NCBI RefSeq assembly: GCF_017741935.1
Contig: NZ_JAGHMH010000011.1
Span: 16,059-80,058 of the forward strand
DNA: 64,000 bases
Source: Rhizobium sp. 16-449-1b
Lineage (GTDB): Bacteria; Pseudomonadota; Alphaproteobacteria; Rhizobiales; Rhizobiaceae
Direction of reading: 5' to 3'
Shown: piece by piece, positions 28,822-37,259 of the stretch
Numbering within the stretch: the stretch's first letter is position 1
How the letters are laid out: each line of letters starts with the position of its first letter
Translations under genes and position numbers: made by a program
The notes under the pieces: model-generated
Told to the model about the DNA's origin: nothing
The model's database searches: none
The model's input: the letters and a program-made list of their open reading frames with translations, nothing else

Positions 28822-30312
28822 TCAGGCCGCCGTCCGGCGCGCTTCGGCAATCGCGCGGGCGCCGATGCTGGCAAGGGCGACCGAGAACAGCGTGGGATTG
28901 GTCGCGGTTGCGGTGGGAATGACGCCGTTGCCGGCGACATAGAGATTGTCGAAGCCCCAGACCTTCGACGACTTGTCGCAGACGCTGGTGCCATCATCGG
29001 CCTCACCCATGCGGATGGTGCCCTGGAAATGGAGCGACGATCCCACCGGCTGCACGAAGGTGGCAAAGCCCGGAGCGGGCCGGCCGATGATGTTGGAAAT
29101 CTTCACCGCGAGGCTCTTCGCGTCTTCGAGGCGCGCCTTGTCGCCTTCCGACTGACGCCACTGGATCGAGATGGCGGGCAGGCCGAGCCAATCGGTGCGG
29201 GTGTCGTCGAAGGTGACGCGGTTGTCGGGGCTGATATCGGATGAGACGAAGATGCCCATTCCGATCGGCTGTCCCACGATATCGCCCGAACGCGGCATGC
29301 TGTGCAGGCTGGCTGGCGCGATGGTGACGGAATAGGGGAGTTCCTTGGTTGCGGGGATCCAGTTCATGGCCTTCATCGGCACATCGGTGTCCATCTCGGA
29401 AATCTGCGAGACGATATAGTGGTCGTTGAGGTTGCGGCCGAGCGCCTCCGGACGGATGCCGGATGCATAGAGAAGCTGCGGCGAATGGAGCGCGTCGCAG
29501 GCGACGACGACTGTGCCGGCGGCGACCACGAAGGTGTCGCCGGAACCCGTGCCGGCGAGCTCGACGCCCGTGACGATCTTGCCGTCGTGGAGAACGCGGC
29601 GGCAGGCTGTCTCCTTCAGGATGGAGAAGCGGTCGGCCGGCTCATCGACGAGATCGCCAAGGACGACGTCGGTGCCGTGATAATGCAGGCCGTCGGGGCC
29701 GGGCGTGGCTGCGAGCGGCATTGGCTGGACGAAACGGTCGGGCGTGCGGCCCGCATTGAAGACGGCGCCGAGACGGTCGCGCAGTGCAATGGCGGCCGGA
29801 TCGCCGGCATTCGGGTCGGTGTTGGTGCCGAGAAGCTTGGCGGAAGTCGTCAGCGCCGCCTGCATCTCACCGACGGGGATGAAGGGAACGAGCTCGATTT
29901 CCGACGGCACCGGCGTGCCGGTCGACCATTTGGTGCCCATGCCACCGACATTGGCGGCTGAGAAGCCGGCGAACAGGTTTTCATCCTGCGGGTCGCCGTC
30001 ATTGGCGATGAACAGGCCCGAGCGGCGCAGCAGCGAGCCGTCGAAACCACCGGCGCGGCGCGCTTCCCACTCTTCCTTGTTGATCGGCATGCGCGGGCTG
30101 CGATCGCCGCCCTGGGCGAGAACCTCGAGCGCGCCGCGCTCTTCGAGATCGGCAACGTTGTCGAGATGTGCGCCTGTTTTCGGCAGGATCTGCGGCCCGG
30201 CCTCCACCATCACGATGCGCGCTTCGGGCCACTCGTTGCGAATGACCCGGGCATAGGCCGAGCCGGTCGGACCGGTTCCCACAATGACGACGTCTGCAGA
30301 CTTTATTGCCAT
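28822..30312 (-). CDS. GMC-family FAD-dependent oxidoreductase (sugar/glycoside dehydrogenase-like)
   Basis: A 496-aa flavoprotein. FAD-binding GxGxxG 'VVIVGTGPTGSAYARVI' is at the N-terminus (about 8-24). The C-terminal GMC_oxred_C domain contains 'SSLHFQGTIRMGEADDGT' and 'NLYVAGNGVIPTATATNPTL', with the catalytic His and Asn of the family. It most resembles the soluble pyranose-2-oxidase/glucoside-3-dehydrogenase branch. No export signal is seen. ATG 30312 has GGAG 9 nt upstream; three further in-frame starts lie up to 42 nt upstream. Divergent from the TIM-barrel gene at 30441. C3-oxidation of a glycoside is an inference from family and neighbours. Confidence 0.82.
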   Translation of the reverse strand: MAIKSADVVIVGTGPTGSAYARVIRNEWPEARIVMVEAGPQILPKTGAHLDNVADLEERGALEVLAQGGDRSPRMPINKEEWEARRAGGFDGSLLRRSGLFIANDGDPQDENLFAGFSAANVGGMGTKWSTGTPVPSEIELVPFIPVGEMQAALTTSAKLLGTNTDPNAGDPAAIALRDRLGAVFNAGRTPDRFVQPMPLAATPGPDGLHYHGTDVVLGDLVDEPADRFSILKETACRRVLHDGKIVTGVELAGTGSGDTFVVAAGTVVVACDALHSPQLLYASGIRPEALGRNLNDHYIVSQISEMDTDVPMKAMNWIPATKELPYSVTIAPASLHSMPRSGDIVGQPIGMGIFVSSDISPDNRVTFDDTRTDWLGLPAISIQWRQSEGDKARLEDAKSLAVKISNIIGRPAPGFATFVQPVGSSLHFQGTIRMGEADDGTSVCDKSSKVWGFDNLYVAGNGVIPTATATNPTLFSVALASIGARAIAEARRTAA

Positions 30313-30371
30313 CCCCGCATGCTCCATGCACTTCATCTCTTTGATAACAAACAAGGATGTATCGCGGTGAT

Positions 30372-30391
30372 TGTCAATCTCGATATTGACA
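30372..30391. promoter_or_regulatory. Divergent promoter/operator: inverted repeat whose arms are two -35 boxes
   Basis: TGTCAAT (30372-30378) and ATTGACA (30385-30391) form a perfect 7 bp inverted repeat with a 6 nt spacer. Each arm contains TTGACA reading outwards: rightwards towards the gene at 30441 and leftwards towards the GMC gene. Leftwards, a TTGTTT lies 17 nt on, a fair -10 box; the rightward -10 is weaker. The symmetry could mark an operator as well as two promoters. Confidence 0.5.
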
Positions 30392-30440
30392 GTCTCAACC
30401 GCGTTTCCGATGGTGACGCCACAGATCGCGAGGAGTCCCC

Positions 30441-31322
30441 ATGAAGTTCGGTTTGAGTTCCTACAGTTTCCGCCCGCTGATGTTGGATGGTTCGATGCAG
30501 ATCGAAGACCTGTTCACCTGGCTCAGGGACAATGGCGGCGAGCACCTCGAGCTGGCGACGCTGTCGATCGCGCCAGGTGGCGACGACCTGAACTACGAGC
30601 TGATCAAGGATGAGGCCAGCATCGAGCGCTTGCGCAAGGCATCGGCAGAGACCGGGATTCCGCTCTCCGGCCTCTGCATCGCCGGAAACTTCATCGGCGA
30701 CGACCGACGGGCGCAGATCGACCGGGTGAAGCGCTATGTCGAGCTTTGCGACCGCCTCGACGTCCGCTTCCTGCGCCACGATGTCGTACCGTGGTCGCTG
30801 CGGGCGACGAATGCCGCGCAGTTCGAGGCGGCCTTTCCAATGATTGCCGACGGCTGCCACGAGGTGGCCGACCATGCGGAGCGCCTTGGCGTGACCGCTA
30901 GCGTCGAGGACCATGGTTTCTTCATGAACTCCAGCGAGCGCGTCAAGCGCCTGCTCAACGCCGTCGACAGCCCGAATTTCAAGATGACGCTCGATGTCGG
31001 CAACTTCCTCTGCGTCGACGAAAACCCGGTGACCGGCACGCGCGCGTCGATCGCGCATGCGAGCTTCGTGCACATCAAGGATTTCTACGTGCGCGCCGAG
31101 AGCCCGGGACCGGGTTGGCTGGAGACGCTCAACGGGCAATTTATCCGCGGTTCCGTCTTCGGCTTCGGCGACCTGCCGGTGAAGTCGATGCTGAAGAGTG
31201 TGGTGGATTCGGGTTACGACGGCTTCGTCTCGCTGGAATATGAAGGCAACGAACCGACGCTCTATGGCTGCCAGACCGGCCTTGCCAACGCCCGCAGGTT
31301 GTTTGCCGAACTCAAGGGCTGA
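30441..31322 (+). CDS. Sugar phosphate isomerase/epimerase family TIM-barrel protein
   Basis: A 293-aa cytoplasmic protein of the AP_endonuc_2 (xylose isomerase-like) fold. Metal-site candidates in the usual order are E in 'TASVEDHGFF' (about residue 155), D in 'KMTLDVGNFLCVDEN' (about 182), H in 'ASFVHIKDFY' (about 209) and E in 'GFVSLEYEGNEP' (about 265). Such proteins act as epimerases, isomerases or 3-keto-glycoside lyases. It is divergent from the GMC/Gfo operon, which makes a shared sugar pathway likely. The exact reaction is unknown. Confidence 0.82.
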   Translation: MKFGLSSYSFRPLMLDGSMQIEDLFTWLRDNGGEHLELATLSIAPGGDDLNYELIKDEASIERLRKASAETGIPLSGLCIAGNFIGDDRRAQIDRVKRYVELCDRLDVRFLRHDVVPWSLRATNAAQFEAAFPMIADGCHEVADHAERLGVTASVEDHGFFMNSSERVKRLLNAVDSPNFKMTLDVGNFLCVDENPVTGTRASIAHASFVHIKDFYVRAESPGPGWLETLNGQFIRGSVFGFGDLPVKSMLKSVVDSGYDGFVSLEYEGNEPTLYGCQTGLANARRLFAELKG

Positions 31323-31356
31323 GATTGCGGGCGGTGATCGGCGGGCTACTTGACCA

Positions 31357-31384
31357 AATGTGTAAAATACGTATTTTACACATT
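31357..31384. promoter_or_regulatory. 28 bp perfect palindrome, toxin-antitoxin operator
   Basis: Every base of the 28 bp from 31357 to 31384 pairs with its mirror, centred on TAC/GTA at 31370/31371. It is AT-rich and overlaps the expected promoter, ending 20 bp before the Phd-like start. Phd/YefM antitoxins repress their own operons through such sites. It would also form a long hairpin in the transcript or in single-stranded DNA. Confidence 0.8.
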
Positions 31385-31403
31385 GATACGGAGGCCAACG
31401 ATC

Positions 31404-31658
31404 ATGGCTCAAGCTTTGAAAGTGTCTGCGACCGAGTTCGCTCGTAAATTCACGACCTTCAGGGAGCGCGTGCAGTCTGAGGGGGTCATTGAGATCACCG
31501 CTCATGACCGCACGATTGGAGGCTTTCTTTCCGCCGCGGAACTCAGCCACTATCGAGACATGATAAAGCGTGAGCGCGAGGTGATACGTGTCAGCGACAT
31601 GGATGACGAAACCATGGCGTTGATCATGAACTCCGAGTACGGAAAAGCTTCCGAGTGA
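31404..31658 (+). CDS. Phd/YefM-type antitoxin
   Basis: An 84-aa antitoxin. The N-terminal 'KVSATEFARKFTTFRERVQ' and 'GVIEITAHDRTIGGFLSAAE' match the Phd/YefM DNA-binding fold (about residues 4-55); the acidic C-terminal tail 'SDMDDETMALIMNSEYG' would wrap the toxin. The start is ATG 31404 after ACGGAGG (31388-31394); an in-frame start upstream lies inside the palindrome. Its last 4 nt overlap the GTG start of the toxin gene, the normal coupled arrangement. Confidence 0.88.
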   Translation: MAQALKVSATEFARKFTTFRERVQSEGVIEITAHDRTIGGFLSAAELSHYRDMIKREREVIRVSDMDDETMALIMNSEYGKASE

Positions 31659-32080
31659 GCTACCCGACGCCGGTTGCGGGCCTTGTCATCCGATACAATT
31701 ATCTTTGGGACAAGGAAAAGAGCGAAGGTTTCGCTTTGGGCAGCAAGGATCGGCCTTGTGCGATCGTCGTGTACCACTCCCGGACCAATGATACGATCGT
31801 CGTGCCGATCACGCATTCGCCACCCGAACTTGGCGAGGAAGACCTCTCGATCGAGGTTCCGGCGGAACTCCGCAGTCAACTCGGCCTGGATGACGACGCC
31901 AACTGGATTCGCGTCAGCGAGGTCAATCGGTTCGAGTGGCCTGGCATCCATCTCAGGACGCTACCGTCCGATCCCAGCCGCTATCATTATGGAATGATCC
32001 CGCCTGAACTTTTCGATCTGATTAAGGCCAAACTTCATGAGACGATGAAGAGGGGCCGGGTGGCGTTGGCCAAGCGCTAG
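31655..32080 (+). CDS. PemK/MazF-like toxin
   Basis: A 141-aa protein with a GTG start coupled to the antitoxin. The sequence 'GLVIRYNYLWDKEK', 'KDRPCAIVVYHSR', 'TIVVPITHSPP' and 'WIRVSEVNRFEWPG' follows the core of PemK/MazF-fold proteins (the R-P-x-hydrophobic strand, then V-P-I-T). In this family, toxins are mRNA interferases. The pairing of this toxin type with a Phd/YefM antitoxin rather than a MazE/PemI one is less usual. The downstream neighbour is convergent and ends 5 bp away, so the module is self-contained. Confidence 0.82.
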   Translation: MSYPTPVAGLVIRYNYLWDKEKSEGFALGSKDRPCAIVVYHSRTNDTIVVPITHSPPELGEEDLSIEVPAELRSQLGLDDDANWIRVSEVNRFEWPGIHLRTLPSDPSRYHYGMIPPELFDLIKAKLHETMKRGRVALAKR

Positions 32081-32085
32081 CAAAA

Positions 32086-32961
32086 TCAGGCCGGTGCCAT
32101 CAACGTGGATATGCGATCGACCCGCTCCTTGAGCGCGGCCAGCCGGTGGCGGTCGCCGCCGGGAACTTCGACGGAAGCCCATCCGGAATAGCCGACCTCG
32201 GCGAGTGCGCGGTTGACCGCCGCCCAGTCGCAGTCGCCGTCACCGATCTCGACCTCGAAGCCCTTCCAGGGACCCTCGCTGTTCATCTTGTCGAGGCTGT
32301 ATTCCTTGACGTCGATCTTCAGGATGCGGTGACCCAGTGCCTCGATCCAGTCGACGGGGCGGCCATAGCGCAGGACATTGCCGACATCGAAATACCAGCC
32401 GACCTTCGGATGGTTGCAGGCATCGACGAAAGCGGCGGCCTCGAGCGGGCTGAGCAGGAAGTCGTTCCACACGTTTTCCAGCGCGATCGAGACACCCGTT
32501 TCCTCGGCGTAAGGAGTGATCTTGGCGATCTCCTCCAGAGCACGGCTATAGGCCGTCTTGTAGCTCGTCGGGCTGTTGCGAACGACGCCGGGAACCAAAA
32601 GCACCGTATCAGCGCCGTAGAGCTTGGCATCATCAAGCGCCGTGATCATCGAATCCACGCAGGCCTGGCGGACAGCGGGATCGGCATCGGTGAGCGGGCT
32701 CTTCCAGTGCACGGAGTTGACGAGACCCGGAATGGCGACGCCGGTCTTGTCGCGGGCATCCAGCACTTCGCGGGATGGCAGATCGTTGGGGGAATCGAGT
32801 TCGACGCCATCGAAGCCGAGATCCCGCAGCAGCTGGAATTTTTCGAGGATCGATAGCTTGTCCTCTTCGATCATCGACCATTTCAGGCTGATCTTCGCGA
32901 GCGGGCGAGGGGACTGCGATGCTTTATGGGAAGGCGAGGCGGCGGGATCGGTCATGCTCAT
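32086..32961 (-). CDS. Sugar phosphate isomerase/epimerase family TIM-barrel protein (second)
   Basis: A 291-aa AP_endonuc_2 protein resembling hexulose-6-phosphate 3-epimerase (UlaE-like) proteins. Metal-site candidates are E in 'VSIALENVWNDFLLSP' (about 160), D in 'VGWYFDVGNVLRYG' (about 195), the Asp/Lys block 'HRILKIDVKEYSLD' (about 215) and E in 'GWASVEVPGGDR' (about 270). The first 20 residues are Ser/Pro-rich. Two starts (32961 and 32955) are possible, and neither has a strong RBS. Its place just after the toxin gene, on the opposite strand, separates it from the GMC operon, though a related sugar role is plausible. Confidence 0.8.
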   Translation of the reverse strand: MSMTDPAASPSHKASQSPRPLAKISLKWSMIEEDKLSILEKFQLLRDLGFDGVELDSPNDLPSREVLDARDKTGVAIPGLVNSVHWKSPLTDADPAVRQACVDSMITALDDAKLYGADTVLLVPGVVRNSPTSYKTAYSRALEEIAKITPYAEETGVSIALENVWNDFLLSPLEAAAFVDACNHPKVGWYFDVGNVLRYGRPVDWIEALGHRILKIDVKEYSLDKMNSEGPWKGFEVEIGDGDCDWAAVNRALAEVGYSGWASVEVPGGDRHRLAALKERVDRISTLMAPA

Positions 32962-33175
32962 GTCTTTGCTTGGAAAATGGATGCGCGGAGCGCACTATGT
33001 CATTGAAGTCGCAAGCCATCAACGCCCCTTGCCTGCATGCTCGAACTTCGCGCCGATGATCATGCCGCGGTGCGAAATAAACATGGATATGTGCCCGATT
33101 TGGCGGGTGTCATGGCTTGAGCGGCAGCACGGGCTGGACTAGTCCAGGGCCAAAGCAGACGCGGTGCCGGAGACG

Positions 33176-34096
33176 ATGAACATTAAAAGTAGCAGCCCCA
33201 AGCTGCAGGGTTACCTATTCACCTTGGCGGCGGTCTTCATCTTCGCGGTTCAGGACAGCTTTTCGAAATATCTTGGCGAACGCTATTCGCCGATCCTGAT
33301 CACCATGATCCGCTTCTGGGCGTTCGCGGCCTTCGTGATGCTGCTGGCGATGCGCAAGCCCGGTGGCGTGCGTGGCGCCTTCGTGACGAAACATCCGCTG
33401 ATGCAGGTCATGCGCGGCGTGCTGCTCGTCGCGGAGATCGCGCTCTTCGTGTTCGGCCTTGCGCATACGGGGCTTGCGATCACTCAGGCGATCTTCCAGT
33501 CGACGCCGCTGATCGTGACCATTCTGTCGATCCCGTTCCTCGGAGAGCATGTCGGCTGGCGGCGGTGGCTTGCCGTTGTCGCCGGGCTGTTCGGCGTGCT
33601 GTTGATCATCAACCCGACCGGCGGCGCCTTCAGCCTCTATCTTTTGCTGCCGCTCGCCTGCGCGACCATGTTCGCGGCCTATAGCGTCGCCACAAGGGCG
33701 GTCAGCCGCAATGATTCGACCTTTACGAGCCTCATCTTTACCGCCGTGGGCGGCGCGGGGGCCATCTCACTGCTTGGTCCTTTCTACTGGACGCCAATCG
33801 CCGTCTCGGACTGGCCGATGGTTGCCGCACTTTGCGTCTGCGGCACGGTCAGCCACTATTGCCTGATCCGCGCCTATGACTCTTTGCAGGCCTCGGAGGT
33901 TCAGCCGCTTGCCTACCTCCAGCTTGTGGTCGGCGCGGTGATTGCGGTGATGTTCTTTGGGGAGACGTTGAGCTGGAACATGCTGCTCGGCTCCGCGATC
34001 GTCGTCGGCGCGGGTCTTTTCACCATGTGGCGGGAGCATCGCGCGCAGTCCAAGAACAATCCGGCCTCCGGCTCCGCGATCGCCGAGCGGCCCTGA
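33176..34096 (+). CDS. EamA/DMT-superfamily transporter
   Basis: A 306-aa inner-membrane protein with ten hydrophobic segments and two EamA repeats (about 12-140 and 155-290). Signatures are 'VFIFAVQDSFSKYLGERYSP' region at the N-terminus and 'LGEHVGWRRWLAVVAGLFGVLL'/'FGETLSWNMLLGSAIVVGAG' at each repeat end. DMT members export amino acids or other metabolites. ATG 33176 and GTG 33164 are both possible starts. Standalone gene; substrate unknown. Confidence 0.85.
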   Translation: MNIKSSSPKLQGYLFTLAAVFIFAVQDSFSKYLGERYSPILITMIRFWAFAAFVMLLAMRKPGGVRGAFVTKHPLMQVMRGVLLVAEIALFVFGLAHTGLAITQAIFQSTPLIVTILSIPFLGEHVGWRRWLAVVAGLFGVLLIINPTGGAFSLYLLLPLACATMFAAYSVATRAVSRNDSTFTSLIFTAVGGAGAISLLGPFYWTPIAVSDWPMVAALCVCGTVSHYCLIRAYDSLQASEVQPLAYLQLVVGAVIAVMFFGETLSWNMLLGSAIVVGAGLFTMWREHRAQSKNNPASGSAIAERP

Positions 34097-34107
34097 ACGG
34101 CTAGAGC

Positions 34108-34890
34108 CTAGAGCGCCACGTAGCTGCGCCACAGCACATAAAGGCTGACGGCGAAGATGACGCCGCGGAAGATTGTCGCCAGCGTGTTGCGCCGGTCGGC
34201 AAGCCGCGTCGCGGCGATCGTTCCGATGACACCGCCGCCGATACCACCGGCGATGAAATAGCCCGCGGTCGCCCAGTCGACCAAACCTGATGTGGCATAG
34301 TTGGCGGCGGTGGTCAGGCCGAAGGTGCCGACGGCCATGAGCGAGGTGCCGACGGCGTTGATGAGGGGCATGCCTGTCGCGAGCAGCAGCGCCGGCACGA
34401 TCAGGAAGCCGCCGCCGATGCCGAAGAAGCCTGAGAACATGCCCGTCAGCAGCGCGATCGCGGTCGTCTTGCCGTGTACCGCCATCGTCAGCGAGTGGGC
34501 GGTGATGTCAGAAGCGGTGCGGGTCTTGCGCATGGCGAAGCTGACGAACATCATTAGCAGGCCGAACATGAAGAGAAGCCTCTGGCCGTCGACGAGCTTG
34601 CCGAGGCTCGACCCCAGATAGGCGCCGAGCGCGCCGGCGGCCGCGAAGATCAGCGCGCAACGCCACCAGACGTGACCCTTGGCGGCGTGGCCTGCGAGGT
34701 TGAGATAGGCATTGGCGGAAACGGCGAGCGCGCCGGTTCCGATCGCCGTGTGCACGTCGCGCATGCCCACGGCATACATCAAAAGCGGCGTTGCGAGGAT
34801 GGAGCCGCCGCCGCCGATCAGGCCCAGCGTGCAGCCGACCAGCGAGCCGGAGCCGAGCGCGAAGAGGACATGCTGGAGCGATCCATCCAC
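34108..34890 (-). CDS. TauE/SafE family sulfite exporter
   Basis: A 260-aa membrane protein with about eight hydrophobic segments. The family Gly-rich blocks occur twice: 'GLIGGGGSILATPLLMYAVG' (about 24-43) and 'GFFGIGGGFLIVPALLLATG' (about 159-178). Family members export sulfite or sulfoacetate. It is the last gene of an operon after a persulfide-dioxygenase-like enzyme (4 bp gap), which suits export of sulfite produced from persulfide. Confidence 0.88.
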   Translation of the reverse strand: MDGSLQHVLFALGSGSLVGCTLGLIGGGGSILATPLLMYAVGMRDVHTAIGTGALAVSANAYLNLAGHAAKGHVWWRCALIFAAAGALGAYLGSSLGKLVDGQRLLFMFGLLMMFVSFAMRKTRTASDITAHSLTMAVHGKTTAIALLTGMFSGFFGIGGGFLIVPALLLATGMPLINAVGTSLMAVGTFGLTTAANYATSGLVDWATAGYFIAGGIGGGVIGTIAATRLADRRNTLATIFRGVIFAVSLYVLWRSYVAL

Positions 34891-34894
34891 GATG

Positions 34895-35773
34895 TCATCT
34901 CCCCCAGACCGATCCGGGAAGGGCGTCGAGCGGGATTTTCAGGTAGCGCCGGCCATCGGCCTCGGCCTCCGGCAGTGCGCCGCCGCGGATATTGACCTGC
35001 AGCGCATGCAAGATGAGCTTCGGCATCGGCAGGGTCCTGTCGCGGGCCTCCCGGATCTCGATGAACGCGGCGCGCGAACGACCGGCGACATGCGGGTTCT
35101 TTTGCTTCTGTTCGGCCACCGAGCTTTCCCACAGCGCCTCGCGTCCGCCGGGCATATAATCGTGGCCGGTGAAAAGCCTGGTCTGGTCGGGGAGATCCAG
35201 AATGCGCTCGATCGACGTCCACAGGCTATCGGCACTGCCGCCTGGAAAATCCGCCCGCGCCGAGCCGCTATCGGGCATGAAGAGTGTGTCGTGGATGAAG
35301 GCGGCGTCGCCGACGATGTAGCTGATCGACGCCAGCGTGTGACCGGGCGAATGCATCACACGGGCTTCGAGATCGCCGATCCTGAACGTGTCGCCATCGG
35401 AGAACAGCCGGTCCCATTGCGATCCGTCGCAGGCGAGGGCGGGCCAATGGTAGATCTCTCTCCAGATCCGCTGCACCTGCACGACATGCTCACCGATTGC
35501 CGTCGGCACGCCGGTTCGCGCCTTAAGGTAGGAGGCGGCGGAGAAATGGTCGGCATGCGGGTGAGTGTCGAGGATCCACTCGAGCGTCAGATCATGGCGC
35601 GCGATATGATCGAGCAGGCGATCGGCATTCGTCGTTGCCGTCGAGCCCGACTTCTCGTCGAAATCGAGCACGGGGTCGATGATGGCGCATTTGCGGGTGG
35701 TCGGGCAGGACACCACATACTGGATGCTGCCCGTCCGCACATCGTGAAAGCCGGCGACCTCAGGCTGCGGCAT
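34895..35773 (-). CDS. Metallo-beta-lactamase-fold persulfide dioxygenase-like enzyme
   Basis: A 292-aa MBL-fold protein. The metal motif HxHxDH is in 'ILDTHPHADHFSAA' (about 63-76); further ligands are His in 'VMHSPGHTLAS' (about 143), Asp in 'DTLFMPDSGSARADF' (about 165) and His in 'LFTGHDYMPGG'. The 'GSARADFPGG' block resembles the Blh (BigR-operon) and ETHE1 persulfide dioxygenases that turn glutathione persulfide into sulfite. ATG 35773 is chosen: it overlaps the end of the upstream gene by 14 nt, and longer in-frame starts have no family similarity. Operon with a desulfurase-like gene and a TauE exporter. Confidence 0.85.
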   Translation of the reverse strand: MPQPEVAGFHDVRTGSIQYVVSCPTTRKCAIIDPVLDFDEKSGSTATTNADRLLDHIARHDLTLEWILDTHPHADHFSAASYLKARTGVPTAIGEHVVQVQRIWREIYHWPALACDGSQWDRLFSDGDTFRIGDLEARVMHSPGHTLASISYIVGDAAFIHDTLFMPDSGSARADFPGGSADSLWTSIERILDLPDQTRLFTGHDYMPGGREALWESSVAEQKQKNPHVAGRSRAAFIEIREARDRTLPMPKLILHALQVNIRGGALPEAEADGRRYLKIPLDALPGSVWGR

Positions 35774-37259
35774 GGACTTCGGCTTCCATGGACGCCGCGC
35801 GCGGGAAGAAGATCGCCCGGCTCGGATCGAAATCGTAATCCGGCTCAAAAGCGGTCGCGTCGGCTGCGATCTGGGCGACGGAGTCGAGAATGAACCGGAC
35901 CTTCTCGTCATCGAGCAAAACGCTGAAATTCAACCGGATGAAACCCGGCTTCATGATCTCGTCGCCGGACAGAATGGCCTGCCGGATCGCTTGGGATTGC
36001 TGGTCGTCGATCGAGAGCAGCCGGTGGACATAAGGCCCGGCGCAGGCGCAGCCGCCGCGCGCCTGGATGCCGAAGCGGTCGCTGAGCATGCGCGTGATCA
36101 GCTGCTGGTGGACATAGCCACCCTTGCCGTCCTTGACGCGGAACGAGAAGATCGGCAGCCGTTCGGGGCCGGGCAGGCCGAGGATTTCCAGCCGCTCGAC
36201 CTGTTCCCAGGCGCTGAAGGCGCGCTCGGCAAGCGCATGATTGCGTTCGGCCATCGCCTGCGCGCCGATCGCGTCCTTGACGATGAAGGCGAGTGCTGCC
36301 CTGATATCGCCGACGACATTCGGCGTGCCGGCTTCCTCGCGGGCTTCGAGGCTGTCGCTATAGTCATGCGTCGTGGGCGACACGAACTTCACCGTGCCGC
36401 CGCCCGGCCAGGATGGCTTGGTCGTCGAGACCGCGTCACGGCGGACGATCAGGATGCCGGAAGCGCCGGGGCCGCCGATGAACTTGTGCGGAGAAACGAC
36501 GATGGCATCGATCTCAGCACCTGATGCCGGTGACATGGCGATCGGCACATAGGGGCCGGCGCCGGCGTAGTCCCAGATCATCCTGGCGCCTGCGGCCTTG
36601 ACGATGCCGGTGATCGTGGCGACGTCGCTGGTGATGCCGGTGATGTTGGAGGCGGCCGAGAGGGTGCAGATCGTGAGATCCGCGCCGCTGTCGCGCAGTG
36701 CTGCTTCGAGCAGACCAAGGTCAGGGCCGCCGGATACCTGCTCGGCGATCTCGACGATCTCCGCGCCGCTTTCGCGCCAGGGGAGGATGTTGGAGTGATG
36801 CTCGTAGGGGCCGATGACGACGCGCACGCGCTTGCCCGCCGCAATCGCGTCCGTCACGCCGAACAGCGAGACCAACCGATTGATGCCGGCTGTCGCGCCC
36901 GAGCCGGTGAAGATGACGGCATGATCAGCATTTGCGCCGCAGAAGCCGCCGATCAAGCCGCGGGCTTCGCGACGCATGCGCGTCATGAAGCCACCGCAAT
37001 AGGAGGCCTCGGTGTGGCTGTTGGCGTAATAGGGGAGAACTTCTTCCAGAACGAAGCGCTCGACCTGGTGCAACGCCCGGCCCGACGCGACATAGTCGGC
37101 GTAGACGAGGCTCTTCTCGCCATAGGGACCGGATATCTTCGCTTTCGCTCCAACAAGCCCATCGCGAAGAGCGGCGATGACATCGGCATCGGCGAGCTCG
37201 TCGCGGAATTTCGACAATGCTGTCGCTGTGTGCGATGGGGCGAGGCGAGGGGTTTCCAC
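35760..37259 (-). CDS. Class V aminotransferase / cysteine desulfurase-like protein
   Basis: A 499-aa PLP enzyme, longer than SufS (about 410 aa) by a C-terminal extension of about 80 residues. PLP-lysine is in 'IDAIVVSPHKFIGGPG' (about 245). The pocket residues in 'YADYVASGRALHQ' and 'GSGATAGINRLV' are present. A Cys-rich loop 'IQARGGCACAGPYVH' (about 405) sits where IscS/SufS carry the sulfur-accepting Cys. It may thus release sulfur from cysteine or a related substrate as persulfide. It leads an operon with the persulfide dioxygenase and sulfite exporter. The reaction is inferred. Confidence 0.85.
   Translation of the reverse strand: METPRLAPSHTATALSKFRDELADADVIAALRDGLVGAKAKISGPYGEKSLVYADYVASGRALHQVERFVLEEVLPYYANSHTEASYCGGFMTRMRREARGLIGGFCGANADHAVIFTGSGATAGINRLVSLFGVTDAIAAGKRVRVVIGPYEHHSNILPWRESGAEIVEIAEQVSGGPDLGLLEAALRDSGADLTICTLSAASNITGITSDVATITGIVKAAGARMIWDYAGAGPYVPIAMSPASGAEIDAIVVSPHKFIGGPGASGILIVRRDAVSTTKPSWPGGGTVKFVSPTTHDYSDSLEAREEAGTPNVVGDIRAALAFIVKDAIGAQAMAERNHALAERAFSAWEQVERLEILGLPGPERLPIFSFRVKDGKGGYVHQQLITRMLSDRFGIQARGGCACAGPYVHRLLSIDDQQSQAIRQAILSGDEIMKPGFIRLNFSVLLDDEKVRFILDSVAQIAADATAFEPDYDFDPSRAIFFPRAASMEAEVHAAA

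Noticed and set aside
31350..31403. Upstream in-frame start for the Phd-like antitoxin
   Set aside because: It begins before the palindromic operator and lacks an RBS; ATG 31404 has ACGGAGG at the right distance.
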